A program made the position numbers and the translations under genes. This document shows, piece after piece, positions 25,188-34,555 of a stretch of 64,000 nt of DNA. The stretch covers positions 33,453,103 through 33,517,102 of the forward strand of contig OY804575.1 in the NCBI GenBank assembly GCA_963680875.1, written 5' to 3'. Below the pieces are notes generated by a model. It made no database searches and was not told the origin of the DNA. It saw only the letters and a list, made by a program, of their open reading frames with translations. Position 1 is the first letter of the stretch. Every line of letters begins with the position of its first letter. This DNA is from Bathymodiolus brooksi (taxonomy: Eukaryota; Mollusca; Bivalvia; Mytilida; Modiolidae).

Positions 25188-25463
25188 AGTATCGAAGTTA
25201 AGTAATAAAAACAGACTGTCAAATCTGAAAGATATTCAATTTTCCGCCCTATTCACATATACTTCATTTCTATTAAATGACTATCGTTAAATTATAGGAA
25301 TATTGATATTTTTTGACTATCTATTCATTCAAATAGTTGTGTATAGCTTACAAACTATACCGAGTGACAGAAACTTATTTCTTTACAAATGCTTGATAAT
25401 ATTGAAATTTATACTAGAAATCTATTTAAATAATTGAAATTGAAAGAAGGGGGTTAGGGTTAT

Positions 25464-25720
25464 GGTGTTTAACGCCACTTTCAACAATATTTCAGCTATA
25501 TCATGGTGGTCAGTTTTATTGGTGCAGGAAACCGAAGTATCCGGAGAAAACCACAGACCTGCCGAAAGTTATTGACAAACTTTATCACATAATGTTGTAT
25601 CGAGTATACCTCACCATGAACGGTTTCAAACTCGCATCTTTAGTAGTGATATCATATGCTCTGATTGTACATGTAGTTGTAAATCCAACCACCATACGAT
25701 CACAACCACGACGACACCGA
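25464..25720 (-). mobile_element. tRNA-derived SINE (family A) just upstream of the TIMP-like gene
   Basis: Minus-strand copy with the same body and tail, starting about 280 bases upstream of the TIMP-like ATG, in the same orientation. Its Pol III type boxes would therefore lie in the proximal upstream region of the gene. Confidence 0.85.
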
Positions 25721-25848
25721 AATCCAAAGAATATAACTATGAACATTTTAATAGCCGACATCAGAAATGCATCACAGTTGTTTTGAAATCTTATCTAACG
25801 TCATTTGTGATGTACAATGTATTGTTTCTATCTATACGTAACCGTTGT

Positions 25849-26047
25849 TAACTCCTATATTGGGATAGGATCACTATAACGGTTAGTGTTACGAATGTTT
25901 AACTATATTGGGATAGGATCACTATAACGGTTAGTGTTACGAATGTTTAACTATATTGGGATAGGATCACTATAACGGTTAGTGTTACGAATGTTCAACT
26001 ATATTGGGATAGGATCACTATAACGGTTAGTGTTACGAATGTTTAAC
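25849..26047. repeat. 48-bp tandem repeat, four copies
   Basis: Unit aactatattgggataggatc...gttacgaatgttt repeats four times with almost no divergence; the first copy has a small difference (aactcctatatt). Confidence 0.9.
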
Positions 26048-26269
26048 ATCTCTTCAACAAGTTTGTACTTACAATGTGGAAGAGGAATACGAAGTACCCG
26101 GAGAAGAAAAAAATCAACCTGTGACCAAAGCTGTATCGAGTACATCTCGCCACGAGCGGAACTTTAGTGGTAATAGGCTTTGATTGGACAGGAATATGTA
26201 AATTGTTGATGGCGTTCAAGATGGTCGCCTTCATTCTTAGAAGCAAATCGAATACATGTACAGTGTATA

Positions 26270-27440
26270 TTTATTTTTATTTTTCATGGCTTAGTGTAAA
26301 CCATATTTATTGAATAAATTGCATGAGTTATAACAATAGTACATACATAGGGATCAGAAAACAAGTGACGCAGCACTTATATAAATTCTTCTCCCAGATA
26401 CCAAAAAAGAAAAGAAAAGAAAAATATATATAAGATGGATAGGACATGCACATTAATAATGCACACATTTGTTTAAATAAGCATATGAAGAGAAAGGGTG
26501 ACAATTTGTACAATGAACAATAAAATGATAGATCTAATATTATGCAACAAGTAAAAGCATGATACATTTATATTCTAGGTGTAAAACGTTTAGATTTTAT
26601 TATAAAATCTTGAATTACAAGGAAATTACTTTCATTTTCACAATCTGGGAGGTTAGAATCACCAAAGAGTAGATTATTAATATTCAAATGAGAAGACAGG
26701 TTAACAAATAAATCATTTCTTAACCTTTCATACAGAGAACATTTTAGTAAAAAATGCTCGGACGTTTCTACCAGTTTACAACTACAGTAGGGATTAGCTT
26801 CGATATATTTCTTATAAAGATGATCCATAAGCGCACTACTCTCAGTTCGAATTCTAGTATGAAGTATTTGACCAATTATATAACCTGCATAGAAGTAAGA
26901 TGGGACAGGATTTATTGTGTTATTCAAAAATAATTTCATTGAATTGACTGAAACATTACTTTTGATTTTCGTTGGAAGTTCGTTCCAGAGTCGAACGGTT
27001 GAAGGTAAAAAGCTATTATTATAATAAGCTGTACGAGAATGTACATGAACTAGATTAGAATTGTTCCGAGTGCTATATTGATGAGTTTGTCCGAAGGAGG
27101 ATGGAACTAAATTGGATAAATATTCGGGAACTGTTTTGTTAACCATTTTGTGAAATAATAAAATCTTATGTTTGTTTCTTCGTTCCTCTAACGTTTCCCA
27201 TCCACATTCTTGTAAAAGTATACGTATACTTGTCAGTTTTGTAGCACCAGTTGTTATACTTGCGGCTTCATAGTTATTGTGTTCAAGTTTTTCCTTTATA
27301 TAATTTGGACAGTTATCCCAGATTACATCCGCATATTCTAGAATAGGGCGGACATAACTGAAGTACATATGATCAAGCGATTTACGGTCTACTTTAAATT
27401 TCAACTTACGAATAATATTTAATCTAGAATCTTAAAAGCC
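26270..27440 (-). mobile_element. 5'-truncated CR1/L2-type LINE
   Basis: It contains the C-terminal part of the RT polyprotein (26568-27404) followed by a roughly 300-base 3' UTR with an AATAAA near 26307. Upstream of about 27430 the frame is closed by stops and no EN or RT catalytic part is found, as is usual for a LINE copy truncated during target-primed integration. Confidence 0.85.
26568..27404 (-). pseudogene. LINE polyprotein C-terminal fragment
   Basis: A 278-residue open frame (the first codon is TTG; the true frame continues from upstream). It holds the RT thumb-type segment YVRPILEYADVIWDNC, the block LTSIRILLQECGWETLEERR, FLPSTVRLWNELPTKIK, and near the C-terminus a CSC...E..EHFLLKCSLYERLR knuckle. 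The same ordered blocks occur in the larger LINE at 34543-36558 but only moderately alike, so it is a different family in the same clade. No catalytic residues remain. Confidence 0.85.
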
Positions 27441-28069
27441 TTTTGTTGTATATCATAAGTGAACTATGTCATTAGATTGCAAATGTTAACGGTACAAATA
27501 TAGATAAAAGAGTAAGCAATTGACAAGCCTTGGATTTTTAACTTTGTATCAAAGTAGTCTTTTTAGTTTAATTTTGGAGAAAATTAATTTCAAAGTTTTA
27601 AAACAGTGGTTGACATATCAGTTGATGGCATAATTCAAGAATTATGTAAACCTTCAAGTTCATGACATTATATTCATGTGGAAGTGTTGCATTTTTAATG
27701 CCCACCAGCATACCCTTTTTACGAGATGATTTGCCAAAGTACCCAACTCAGTTCCATGGCACGGTGAAAGAAACAAGTCCAAAATAAAATAAAAAAGTAT
27801 TGATTTCAATAATAATAATATATATTTAGTTGTTTTATATCCGGAAAGTTTCAGTGTCATTACGTGTGTAAAAAAAAAACCCCAAAAAAACCCAGAACAT
27901 TTATCCAAACCCTTAAAATATTCAAAATTTGTCAACCTGTCATAGTGATTCATTTGTGTTATTTATGTCTTAGATCTATAGACAACAAAGTGGAGAGATT
28001 GGAGGTTTTTATCACCCTGCAAACAAATCAAGACGAACAAACTTGAAAACACGTGTTGTCACTTTAGTA
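27441..28069. other. no gene recognised
   Basis: Intergenic AT-rich DNA between the truncated LINE and the Tc1 element, with an A/C-rich low-complexity stretch near 27868-27900. Open frames are short and without motifs. Confidence 0.4.
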
Positions 28070-28394
28070 TATATACACAAAGAAAAATGTTAAGCACCCC
28101 CATGTTTTTTTGAAATGACAAATGATACAAGTATCACGAGATTACTGACCAGATAATCTCAAGAACGCAATGGTGACCTGTTAGGACATTACATTGGCTG
28201 TAATAAACCACAAACAAAATCAAGAAAAATGTTAATTTAATGAATATTTAATCACAATATCACAAGGTCAGTTTTTGCAGTAAAACATGTCCATTTTAAG
28301 TATTGACCTTCACAGTTCAAAAAGCACGATAAGATTGTCATTTCACTTTCAAAACGTCACTTATGAATTACTTGACACATTTATTGTTCAAAGT

Positions 28395-29295
28395 TCAGTA
28401 CCGGGTGTAACCTCCACGTGCTTGGATGACGGTCTCAATCCTTCGTCTCATCCCTCCAGCTAGACGTCGGATGTCCTGTTGTGATAGCTGCTGCCATTCC
28501 CGATGCAATGCTGCTTCCAACTGACGAATGTTTTACACAGGAGGTTCCCGAGCCAGTATACGACGGCCTAACATGTCCCAAATATGCTCTATGGGATTCA
28601 AATCCGGGCTCATGGCTGGCCAAGGAACAGAAGTCACGGCTTCGCTTTGGAGGTAGGCGGTTACTGCTCTTGAACGATGAGGCCTGGCGTTGTCATCCAT
28701 ATACACAGGCCTTGTAGCTAGTGGGCGGTTGTCGAAATGGGGGACAACAACTGGTTGCAAGACGTCTCTGATGTACTGATCACCAGTTAGGTTGCCTTGT
28801 ATGGTGACTAAATCCAGCTTGCAGTCATGAGAGATACACCCCCAAACCATTACTGAGCCTCTCCCGTAAGGGACAGTTGGCTGGATGTTCCTTAGGGTAT
28901 AGGCTGTATTTTTGTGTCTCCAAACCCTCATCCGGCCGTCAGTTACATGAAGCAGAAACTGGCTCTCGTCTGACCAATGGATCTTGCGCCATGTCCTTAA
29001 ATTCCAACCACGTCGTGCTAAACACCATGCCAAACGTGATCGTCGATGTCGGTCTGCCAACAGTGGACGTTTAATGACTCTCCTTGACTTGAGTCCCGCT
29101 GATTTCAGACGGTTTTTAACTGTTCTTGTTGACAGACGTCTATTGTTGTTGGAGTACGGGACTGGTTGCGAATGGCATCCATCTAAGCGCTGCAATGCCC
29201 TGTCGTCACGATCAGATGTTACCCGTGGTCTGCCAGATCTTGGCAAGTCTTTCACATTGTTGGTTTGTGTGTGTTTTCTCACCAGTCGGCTGACT
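28395..29295 (-). pseudogene. Tc1-like transposase, main part with one in-frame stop
   Basis: Cut-and-paste transposase of the IS630-Tc1-mariner superfamily. The minus frame reads VSRLVRKHTQTNNVKDLPRS (end of the first helix-turn-helix and the GRPR hinge), a second DNA-binding region, and the catalytic core: IHWSDESQF (first Asp), GSVMVWGCIS, YMDDNARPH (second Asp) and SPDLNPIEHIWD (Glu), with 34 residues between the second Asp and the Glu. A TAA at 28535-28533 stops the frame after REPPV; the conserved C-terminal tail (QLEAALHREWQQLSQQDI and on) continues in the same frame to a TGA at 28397-28395. The N-terminal residues lie beyond the insertion at 30573-30681. Both defects make this copy inactive. 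Confidence 0.93.
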
Positions 29296-29296
29296 A

Positions 29297-30572
29297 TGTA
29301 ACATTTTATTTTTTCCTCCATAATAGTCTTTCCGGCAGAATATTTTTAATATAAAATATTATCCTTGGACAATATTTCAATATTAAATTTCTTCCAATGC
29401 TATTATATATTTTCCGGATGAGGTGGAAGAAATTTAATATTAAAATATATCCGTGGATAACATTGCATATTATATTTCATCCTGAAAAAAAGTATAGAGG
29501 AAATAATCTGATTTTATATGTTACTAATTTTTTCAATTAATTAATTTACATTGCTGCAAATAAATATGTACTTAATACTAGTGTAATATTTCTTTATTAC
29601 TGCAGTATTTTTTAAGTAAATATATAAATCATTACAATTACAATGTTTTAATAATATTCATAAGATTTTCTCTTGTTACTTTTCCTCAGTCGCTTTGGTT
29701 GAGGAGTACACAAAATTTAATTTTCACTCTCCGTTTCATTATCTTCTTCACTAATATACTGTGGTGATACTTGTAAATCAAAACATTACTAGTTTCTGCA
29801 CTCTGTGGATACTTTTGGTCTTGTATGAAAGTTTATTTTACTGGAAATAAAACTGTATTTATATTCAAACAAATTACACTGGTGGCTTATATAATTATAT
29901 GACATTATCAATATTTCCTTGTTGTTATTATGTACATTGTATGTTTGTATTCCATACTGTCAATCATTGTAATTGCTATGCCCCTTGTGGGTCCTTAATT
30001 GGTCAATAAAGTATTCTTCTTCTTCTGTATATATGTAACTATATCATTGTATTCTTCTTCCATTATTTAATATCTATTGTTACCGATGAATCAAATTTTT
30101 AATATATTTAAACTTACATGACTCTATTGATTTTATAATGGGGTTGAATACTACTCAATCTGTCATTTAAATTGACAGTGTTCTGGCTATAATATATTTT
30201 CCGTATATATATATATTTACCTGTAAATTGTATTTATAAAATATTTTCCGGATGGGTCGGGTGATTTATTAATCAGCGTCGGAAATAATATTACATACCT
30301 TAGTATAAAATATTATCCGGATTAGCTCATTTGATGGATCGGGTGATTTATCTACGAGTGTAGGTATTAATATTACAGATGCGTCTCGTGATTTAATAAT
30401 CAGCGTCGGACATAATATAACACACAGACCTTAGTATAATTTATTATCCGGATACTTTTTTTTTATAGCAATGGAAAGTATTTTATCATAAAAATATTTA
30501 CCGTGACATAAAATTTAATATTAAATTCTTTCCACCGGATACAATTTCAACCGGAAAAAAATATGCCTTACA
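29297..30572. mobile_element. about 1.28-kb element inserted in the Tc1 transposase gene
   Basis: The ends are inverted relatives of each other (tgtaacattttattttttcc on the plus strand at 29298; tgtaaggcatatttttttcc on the minus strand from 30572). The interior is AT-rich with many tatccgga/ttccgg phrases, and the subterminal blocks ccgg...aatttaatattaaatt are also inverted copies. No transposase frame. The exact target duplication is unclear. Confidence 0.65.
29930..30025 (+). mobile_element. LINE 3'-end fragment within the inserted element
   Basis: cccttgtgggtccttaattg followed by gtcaataaagtattcttctt reads like the 3' end of a non-LTR retrotransposon with its AATAAA and a CTT-rich tail. 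No coding part is present nearby. Confidence 0.5.
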
Positions 30573-30681
30573 CAGTATAGTGGTAGCCCATCTGGCGTCC
30601 AATAGCTTTGAAGGACATCCCTGTTGTATGCATGCTGATTATTTGCCATCTTTGTGCTTCTGATATTCGCCTTCGTACCAT
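30573..30681 (-). pseudogene. Tc1-like transposase N-terminal piece
   Basis: ATG at 30681-30679 starts MVRRRISEAQRWQIISMHTT then GMSFKAIGRQMGYHYTV, the typical N-terminal paired-like helix-turn-helix of Tc1 transposases. It breaks off exactly where the piece ending at 29295 (SRLVRKH) should continue, so the two were one exon before the insertion. Confidence 0.88.
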
Positions 30682-31314
30682 GCTTACTGAGAATGAATAC
30701 ATTTTTTAAAACACCGGACTTAAATACCCAAATTCGAAGTGTGAACATACTGCATTTTGAGTAATGAGTGAGAGACATGGTTCACGTGCATGACTAGTCG
30801 ATATTAGACATAATGGTCACACCTGTGTGAGCACATCTTTTTAATGGAACATTGTTCTTGCTATAATCAATATAAATATTAGAATCTAAACTTAGTGTAA
30901 CTTATTATGTTTTAATATATCAGGGGGTGCATAACTTTTTTCTTTGTGTATATATTCATATACATAGACCAGTCGATTTGAAATGATCTCATCTGCAACA
31001 TCTTGCAGCGTTTACATTTGATTTAATTCAGTTAATACATTTTATATTGTCAGATGTTTGCAATATATTTATAAAAAGTAGATGTATTATTGAATTGTAT
31101 AAGTCAGTAATTTAATAAAGGTACGTTTGTTGCTAAGTTAGGTAGATATTACATTTCTGTTAACTGTTTGTCACAGCACAGAATGTTTATGATAATAGAC
31201 TATTGGGTATCGGTCATTTTTTTAAATTAAAGTATTCGCTAAATGCTTTTGATCTAAGCCTCATATTGATTATTTTTCATATTACTTCATAATAGTATCA
31301 TTCCTTATTCAAAA

Positions 31315-31655
31315 CAGGAAATGTTATGTCACTATTATGTTTATATAGGAAATGTTATGTCACTATTATGTTTATATAGGAAATGTTATGTCACTATTAT
31401 GTTTATATAGGAAATGTTATGTCACTATTATGTTTATACAGGAAATGTTATGTCACTATTATGTTTATATAGGAAATGTTATGTCACTATTATGTTTATA
31501 TAGGAAATGTAATGTCACGTTTTATGTTGATATAGGAAAAGTAATGTCACTATTATGTTTATACAGGAAATGTTATGTCACTATTATGTTTATATAGGAA
31601 ATGTAATGTCACGTTTTATGTTGATATAGGAAAAGTAATGTCACTTATTATGTTT
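31315..31655 (+). repeat. 31-bp minisatellite, block 1 (about 11 units)
   Basis: Unit aggaaatgttatgtcactat + tatgtttatat. Near the right end some units switch to gtcacgttttatgttgatat. An 81-residue open frame here is only a translation of the repeat (31 bases cycle through all three frames). Confidence 0.95.
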
Positions 31656-32320
31656 AATCTGAGATTCAAAACATGGCTTAATAAACAACAAACAAAAATT
31701 TAAGTATGGAAATAAACGGCCACAGTTGACAAGAATGTTGACGAAATTTGACAAGATAAACAGAAATACCTATTCGTTGATTTTGGGCAAGTCTGTGCAC
31801 CATTGGTACCAGTGGATGCTCAAGTTCCTCTAGGTTAGTGCAAGAGAGAACGAGGGTCACGCTTTCCCCATACGTCGACTCATATCCCATCACCCCCTGG
31901 AGCAACTAATCAGAGGAGCGCCACAAAATATGAATTGTTTGCAACATGTAATTTATATATATATTATATACTGGTAAGCTCGAATTGGTATCAATTCAGA
32001 ACCGGCCACTCATGGTCGACATGCGATGGTCTTAACCAAACCTCCTGCGGTACCGCAGGAAAGTTAACACATGATATGATCCGACGTAGAATATCGGAAA
32101 GGATCGTGACCCCTTATCCTGCCATATCCCGCAATATGAGTGTGTCTATACACATTCACTTACAACTCCCCCCCCCTTTTTTTCAATTTACTGCTACCAG
32201 CACTCTTGCCGATCGATGACAAGAACATGAAAAAAACAGCAAAAATTATATCCCAATCTAATTATAACTTCTATAAATTCGACGTTATTATTCATTATAC
32301 AATGCACAGCATTCACACGC
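31656..32320. other. no gene recognised; one short GC-rich palindrome
   Basis: The sequence between the minisatellite and the SGNH remnant. A minus frame (31678-31905) reads like real protein in parts (TLVLSCTNLEELEHPLVPMV) but has no known motif. A 16-base palindrome cctgcggtaccgcagg is at about 32043-32058. Confidence 0.4.
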
Positions 32321-32321
32321 T

Positions 32322-32850
32322 CTAAATTAAAGTTTCTAAAGCTCCTTGAATGTTATTAAGGAAAATCTCATAACCAGTGTCCGACGACAAATGAGTTCCG
32401 TCAAATCTGTGCAAGCTCCTCTCCCGAGCTCGAATATTTGGGTGGCGAACAATGAAATGGTTTTCATTTACCATAAAATTATTGACAGCTGAGTTGACAC
32501 GCTTTCTTACTAATTCAATAGCCATTTCGTCATTAGCTACATGCCAATATCGGCGCATTAGTATCTCACTCCATACAATGTGAGTTTTTGGAAGTAGTAG
32601 CGATAAATGCAAGATATCTCTCTTGATATCTTGAATCAGGTCGTAAGAACTGACCTTACCCAAATCATTTGATCCAAGTTGTATTACTATAATAAAAACG
32701 GGAACGGTAAAGAGTCAATTTTCTTTTCAACCGTGGCGTGAGCTCACTCCATAGCATACCCCTTTTTCCAAACCAACGTATATTGACCCCTCTGTTCTGA
32801 AGTCCAAGGTGCCGACTCCCAGCTCTAGACTTGACAAAATAACTGGTATA
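32322..32850 (-). pseudogene. SGNH-hydrolase-like domain, frameshifted
   Basis: The minus strand reads HLGLQNRGVNIRWFGKRGML then WSELTPRLKRK in one frame and, after one shift near 32700, VFIIVIQLGSNDLGK (the GxND block of SGNH/GDSL hydrolases), ILHLSLLLPKTHIVWSEILM and finally RFDGTHLSSDTGYEIFLNN (the catalytic D-x-x-H block), ending at TAG 32324-32322. SGNH enzymes are esterases or lipases. SGNH domains are known from Ngaro-type tyrosine-recombinase retroelements and from many multicopy invertebrate proteins. The Gag-like pieces on the far side of the LINE are collinear with it. Confidence 0.75.
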
Positions 32851-32889
32851 GCTATACCATAAACATTTTGAAAATAATAATAATAATAA

Positions 32890-33005
32890 TTTTTTAAAAA
32901 AAATATCAGCGAACTGATTATTCCACTCAAGATTCCATTTTTTATATTCTTCTCAGGTCAAATGATCCCAGAAATTTCGAAATACACCTCGAATCTGTAC
33001 ATAGT
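32890..33005 (-). pseudogene. Gag-like segment left of the LINE insertion
   Basis: The minus strand reads IVDYVQIRGVFRNFWDHLT, a stop, then EEYKKWNLEWNNQFADIFF, running without a further stop through a (TTA)n run into the SGNH-like region. The Q-I-R ... W..xW..QF arrangement resembles the helical middle region of Gag-like proteins found with SGNH domains in bivalves (from recalled pattern). Decayed. Confidence 0.45.
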
Positions 33006-33145
33006 CTACTATATTATTATGTTTTATTTTATTTTCTTTATTTCCTTGAATTGTATAATAGTTTTTTTTCTTGTGATCAAACTTGGTGTACATGTTTTCA
33101 TTATAACCTATTGTCAATTGTTTAAAAAATGTATTGTATTTGACA

Positions 33146-34555
33146 ATGGATAATGATGCGACTGCCTACAGAATGGCAATAGGTTTATTTTATTGCAGAT
33201 CTTGTCTTGTCAGTAAAAAATGTCTCTTCAAATCCCTTAGATTTCTACCATATTATTTTTTGCTTTTAATTGTACTCTTTCAGAAAACAATTCAAACCTT
33301 GCCATCTATCCTGAAAGTTATTTTTATAGACCCATTCGAACAAAACCTATCATTCACTTTTTTTCTACTACAACTCCTTTTGTTAAGTAATGATGTAGCA
33401 GAAAACCCCGGACCAGACAACAAAGTAGGTGATTTAACGGTGTTTCACTGGAATGCTAGAAGTGTAAGAAATAAAATTGAATATTTAGAAACAATATGTT
33501 TAGGTTCCTCCATAGTTTGTATAACGGAGAGCCATTTAGATGATAAGGTAAGTACACAAGATATTCTTATATCGGGTTATTTAGAACCATTTAGAAATGA
33601 TAGGAACTGTTTTGGTGGCGGAGTCTTAATATATATTGCAGATTATCTCCATGCATCTCGACGATATGATTTAGAATTTAATAATGGAGAATTAATATGG
33701 ATTGAAGTTAGTTTTCCTAGATATAAAATTCTTGTATGTGTGGTATACAGGTCACCTAGTGCTATAAACCCCTTCTGGAACAATTTTCATTATTCTGTCG
33801 AAAAAGCTATCGAGTCGTATTCTCGTGTGGTGATCACGGGTGACTTGAATGTTGATCTCTTAATTGAGACCAACCATCGATTAAATGAAATTATGTATAA
33901 TTTTAACCTTAGAAATTGTATTAATGAACCAACAAGGTTTGGTGCATTATTAGATCCCATTATTTATTCAGATGAATGTGAAATATCGTTCTCGGATGTT
34001 ATACAAATTGATAGAAATATAAGTGACCATGATGCCACTTCTGCTTCTTCACGAATTCCGCACAATTTACAAGCTAAGTATCAACGAGAAGTATGGTTGT
34101 ATAAACATGCAGATTTTATAAATCTTAATTCTGAAATTCGTCTGTTCGACTGGGAGGGTTTCTTACTTTCTAGTGAAAACATAGATGAAATGTCTATTAA
34201 ATTTACAAATAAATTTATTGAATTTGTAAAAATGTATATTCCCGTTAAAATCATTACTATACGACCAAACGATAAACCTTGGTTTAATTCATCTATAAGA
34301 AAAGCAATGCGTATTAGAGATCGACTCCATAAACAGGTAAAACAAAATAGTTACCCTTTTCTTCTACGTAAGTATAAGACCCAACGGAACAAAGTTAATA
34401 ATATGATAAAGTATGCAAGAGAGCAATTTTTCATCAATGCTAATGATATGTTAGATAAAAATAGTAAGTCAAATCCAAAATCATACTGGAAATTGGTTAA
34501 AAAATTAATGGGAACTGTAAACATTCCCCAAACATCCCTCCATTGCAAAAATTAG
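33146..34555 (+). CDS. LINE endonuclease frame with N-terminal 2A-like motif
   Basis: From the first ATG (33146) the frame gives about 469 residues. Residues 1-90 are hydrophobic, with leucine-rich segments (FLLLIVLF and SFTFFLLQLLLLS), and end in DVAENPGP (33392-33415), matching the D-V-x-x-N-P-G-P pattern of 2A ribosome-skipping peptides. The apurinic-like endonuclease follows: FHWNARSVRNK, CITESHLDD (catalytic Glu), VVYRSPS, VITGDLNVD and ISDHDA (catalytic Asp-His). It nicks target DNA for target-primed reverse transcription. The frame ends at TAG 34553-34555, where one shift would continue it into RT, so EN and RT were one protein. The canonical 2A Glu at the third position is Ala here, so activity is uncertain. 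Confidence 0.9.
   Translation: MDNDATAYRMAIGLFYCRSCLVSKKCLFKSLRFLPYYFLLLIVLFQKTIQTLPSILKVIFIDPFEQNLSFTFFLLQLLLLSNDVAENPGPDNKVGDLTVFHWNARSVRNKIEYLETICLGSSIVCITESHLDDKVSTQDILISGYLEPFRNDRNCFGGGVLIYIADYLHASRRYDLEFNNGELIWIEVSFPRYKILVCVVYRSPSAINPFWNNFHYSVEKAIESYSRVVITGDLNVDLLIETNHRLNEIMYNFNLRNCINEPTRFGALLDPIIYSDECEISFSDVIQIDRNISDHDATSASSRIPHNLQAKYQREVWLYKHADFINLNSEIRLFDWEGFLLSSENIDEMSIKFTNKFIEFVKMYIPVKIITIRPNDKPWFNSSIRKAMRIRDRLHKQVKQNSYPFLLRKYKTQRNKVNNMIKYAREQFFINANDMLDKNSKSNPKSYWKLVKKLMGTVNIPQTSLHCKN
33392..33415 (+). other. 2A-like motif DVAENPGP in the LINE frame
   Basis: Codons gat gta gca gaa aac ccc gga cca. In 2A peptides the ribosome skips the Gly-Pro bond, separating the upstream peptide co-translationally. 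A leucine-rich run precedes it directly, as in 2A-like sequences reported from non-LTR elements of molluscs and other invertebrates. Confidence 0.7.

Larger units (their letters stand above)
28071..30956 (-). mobile_element. Tc1-like transposon, enlarged by an internal insertion
   Basis: Terminal inverted repeats tatacacaaagaaaaatgtt..gcaccccc lie at about 28073-28102 and, inverted, at 30922-30955, bordered by TA. The element encodes a DD34E Tc1-family transposase on the minus strand. Without the insertion at about 29297-30572 it would be roughly 1.6 kb, a normal Tc1 length. Confidence 0.9.

Noticed and set aside
28481..29301. Plus-strand frames opposite the transposase
   Set aside because: Shadow frames of the conserved Tc1 transposase on the minus strand.
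31315..31655. Open frame of 81 repeated residues (MLCHYYVYIGNV-type)
   Set aside because: It is a direct translation of the 31-bp minisatellite; the unit length cycles the frame and no independent protein feature exists.
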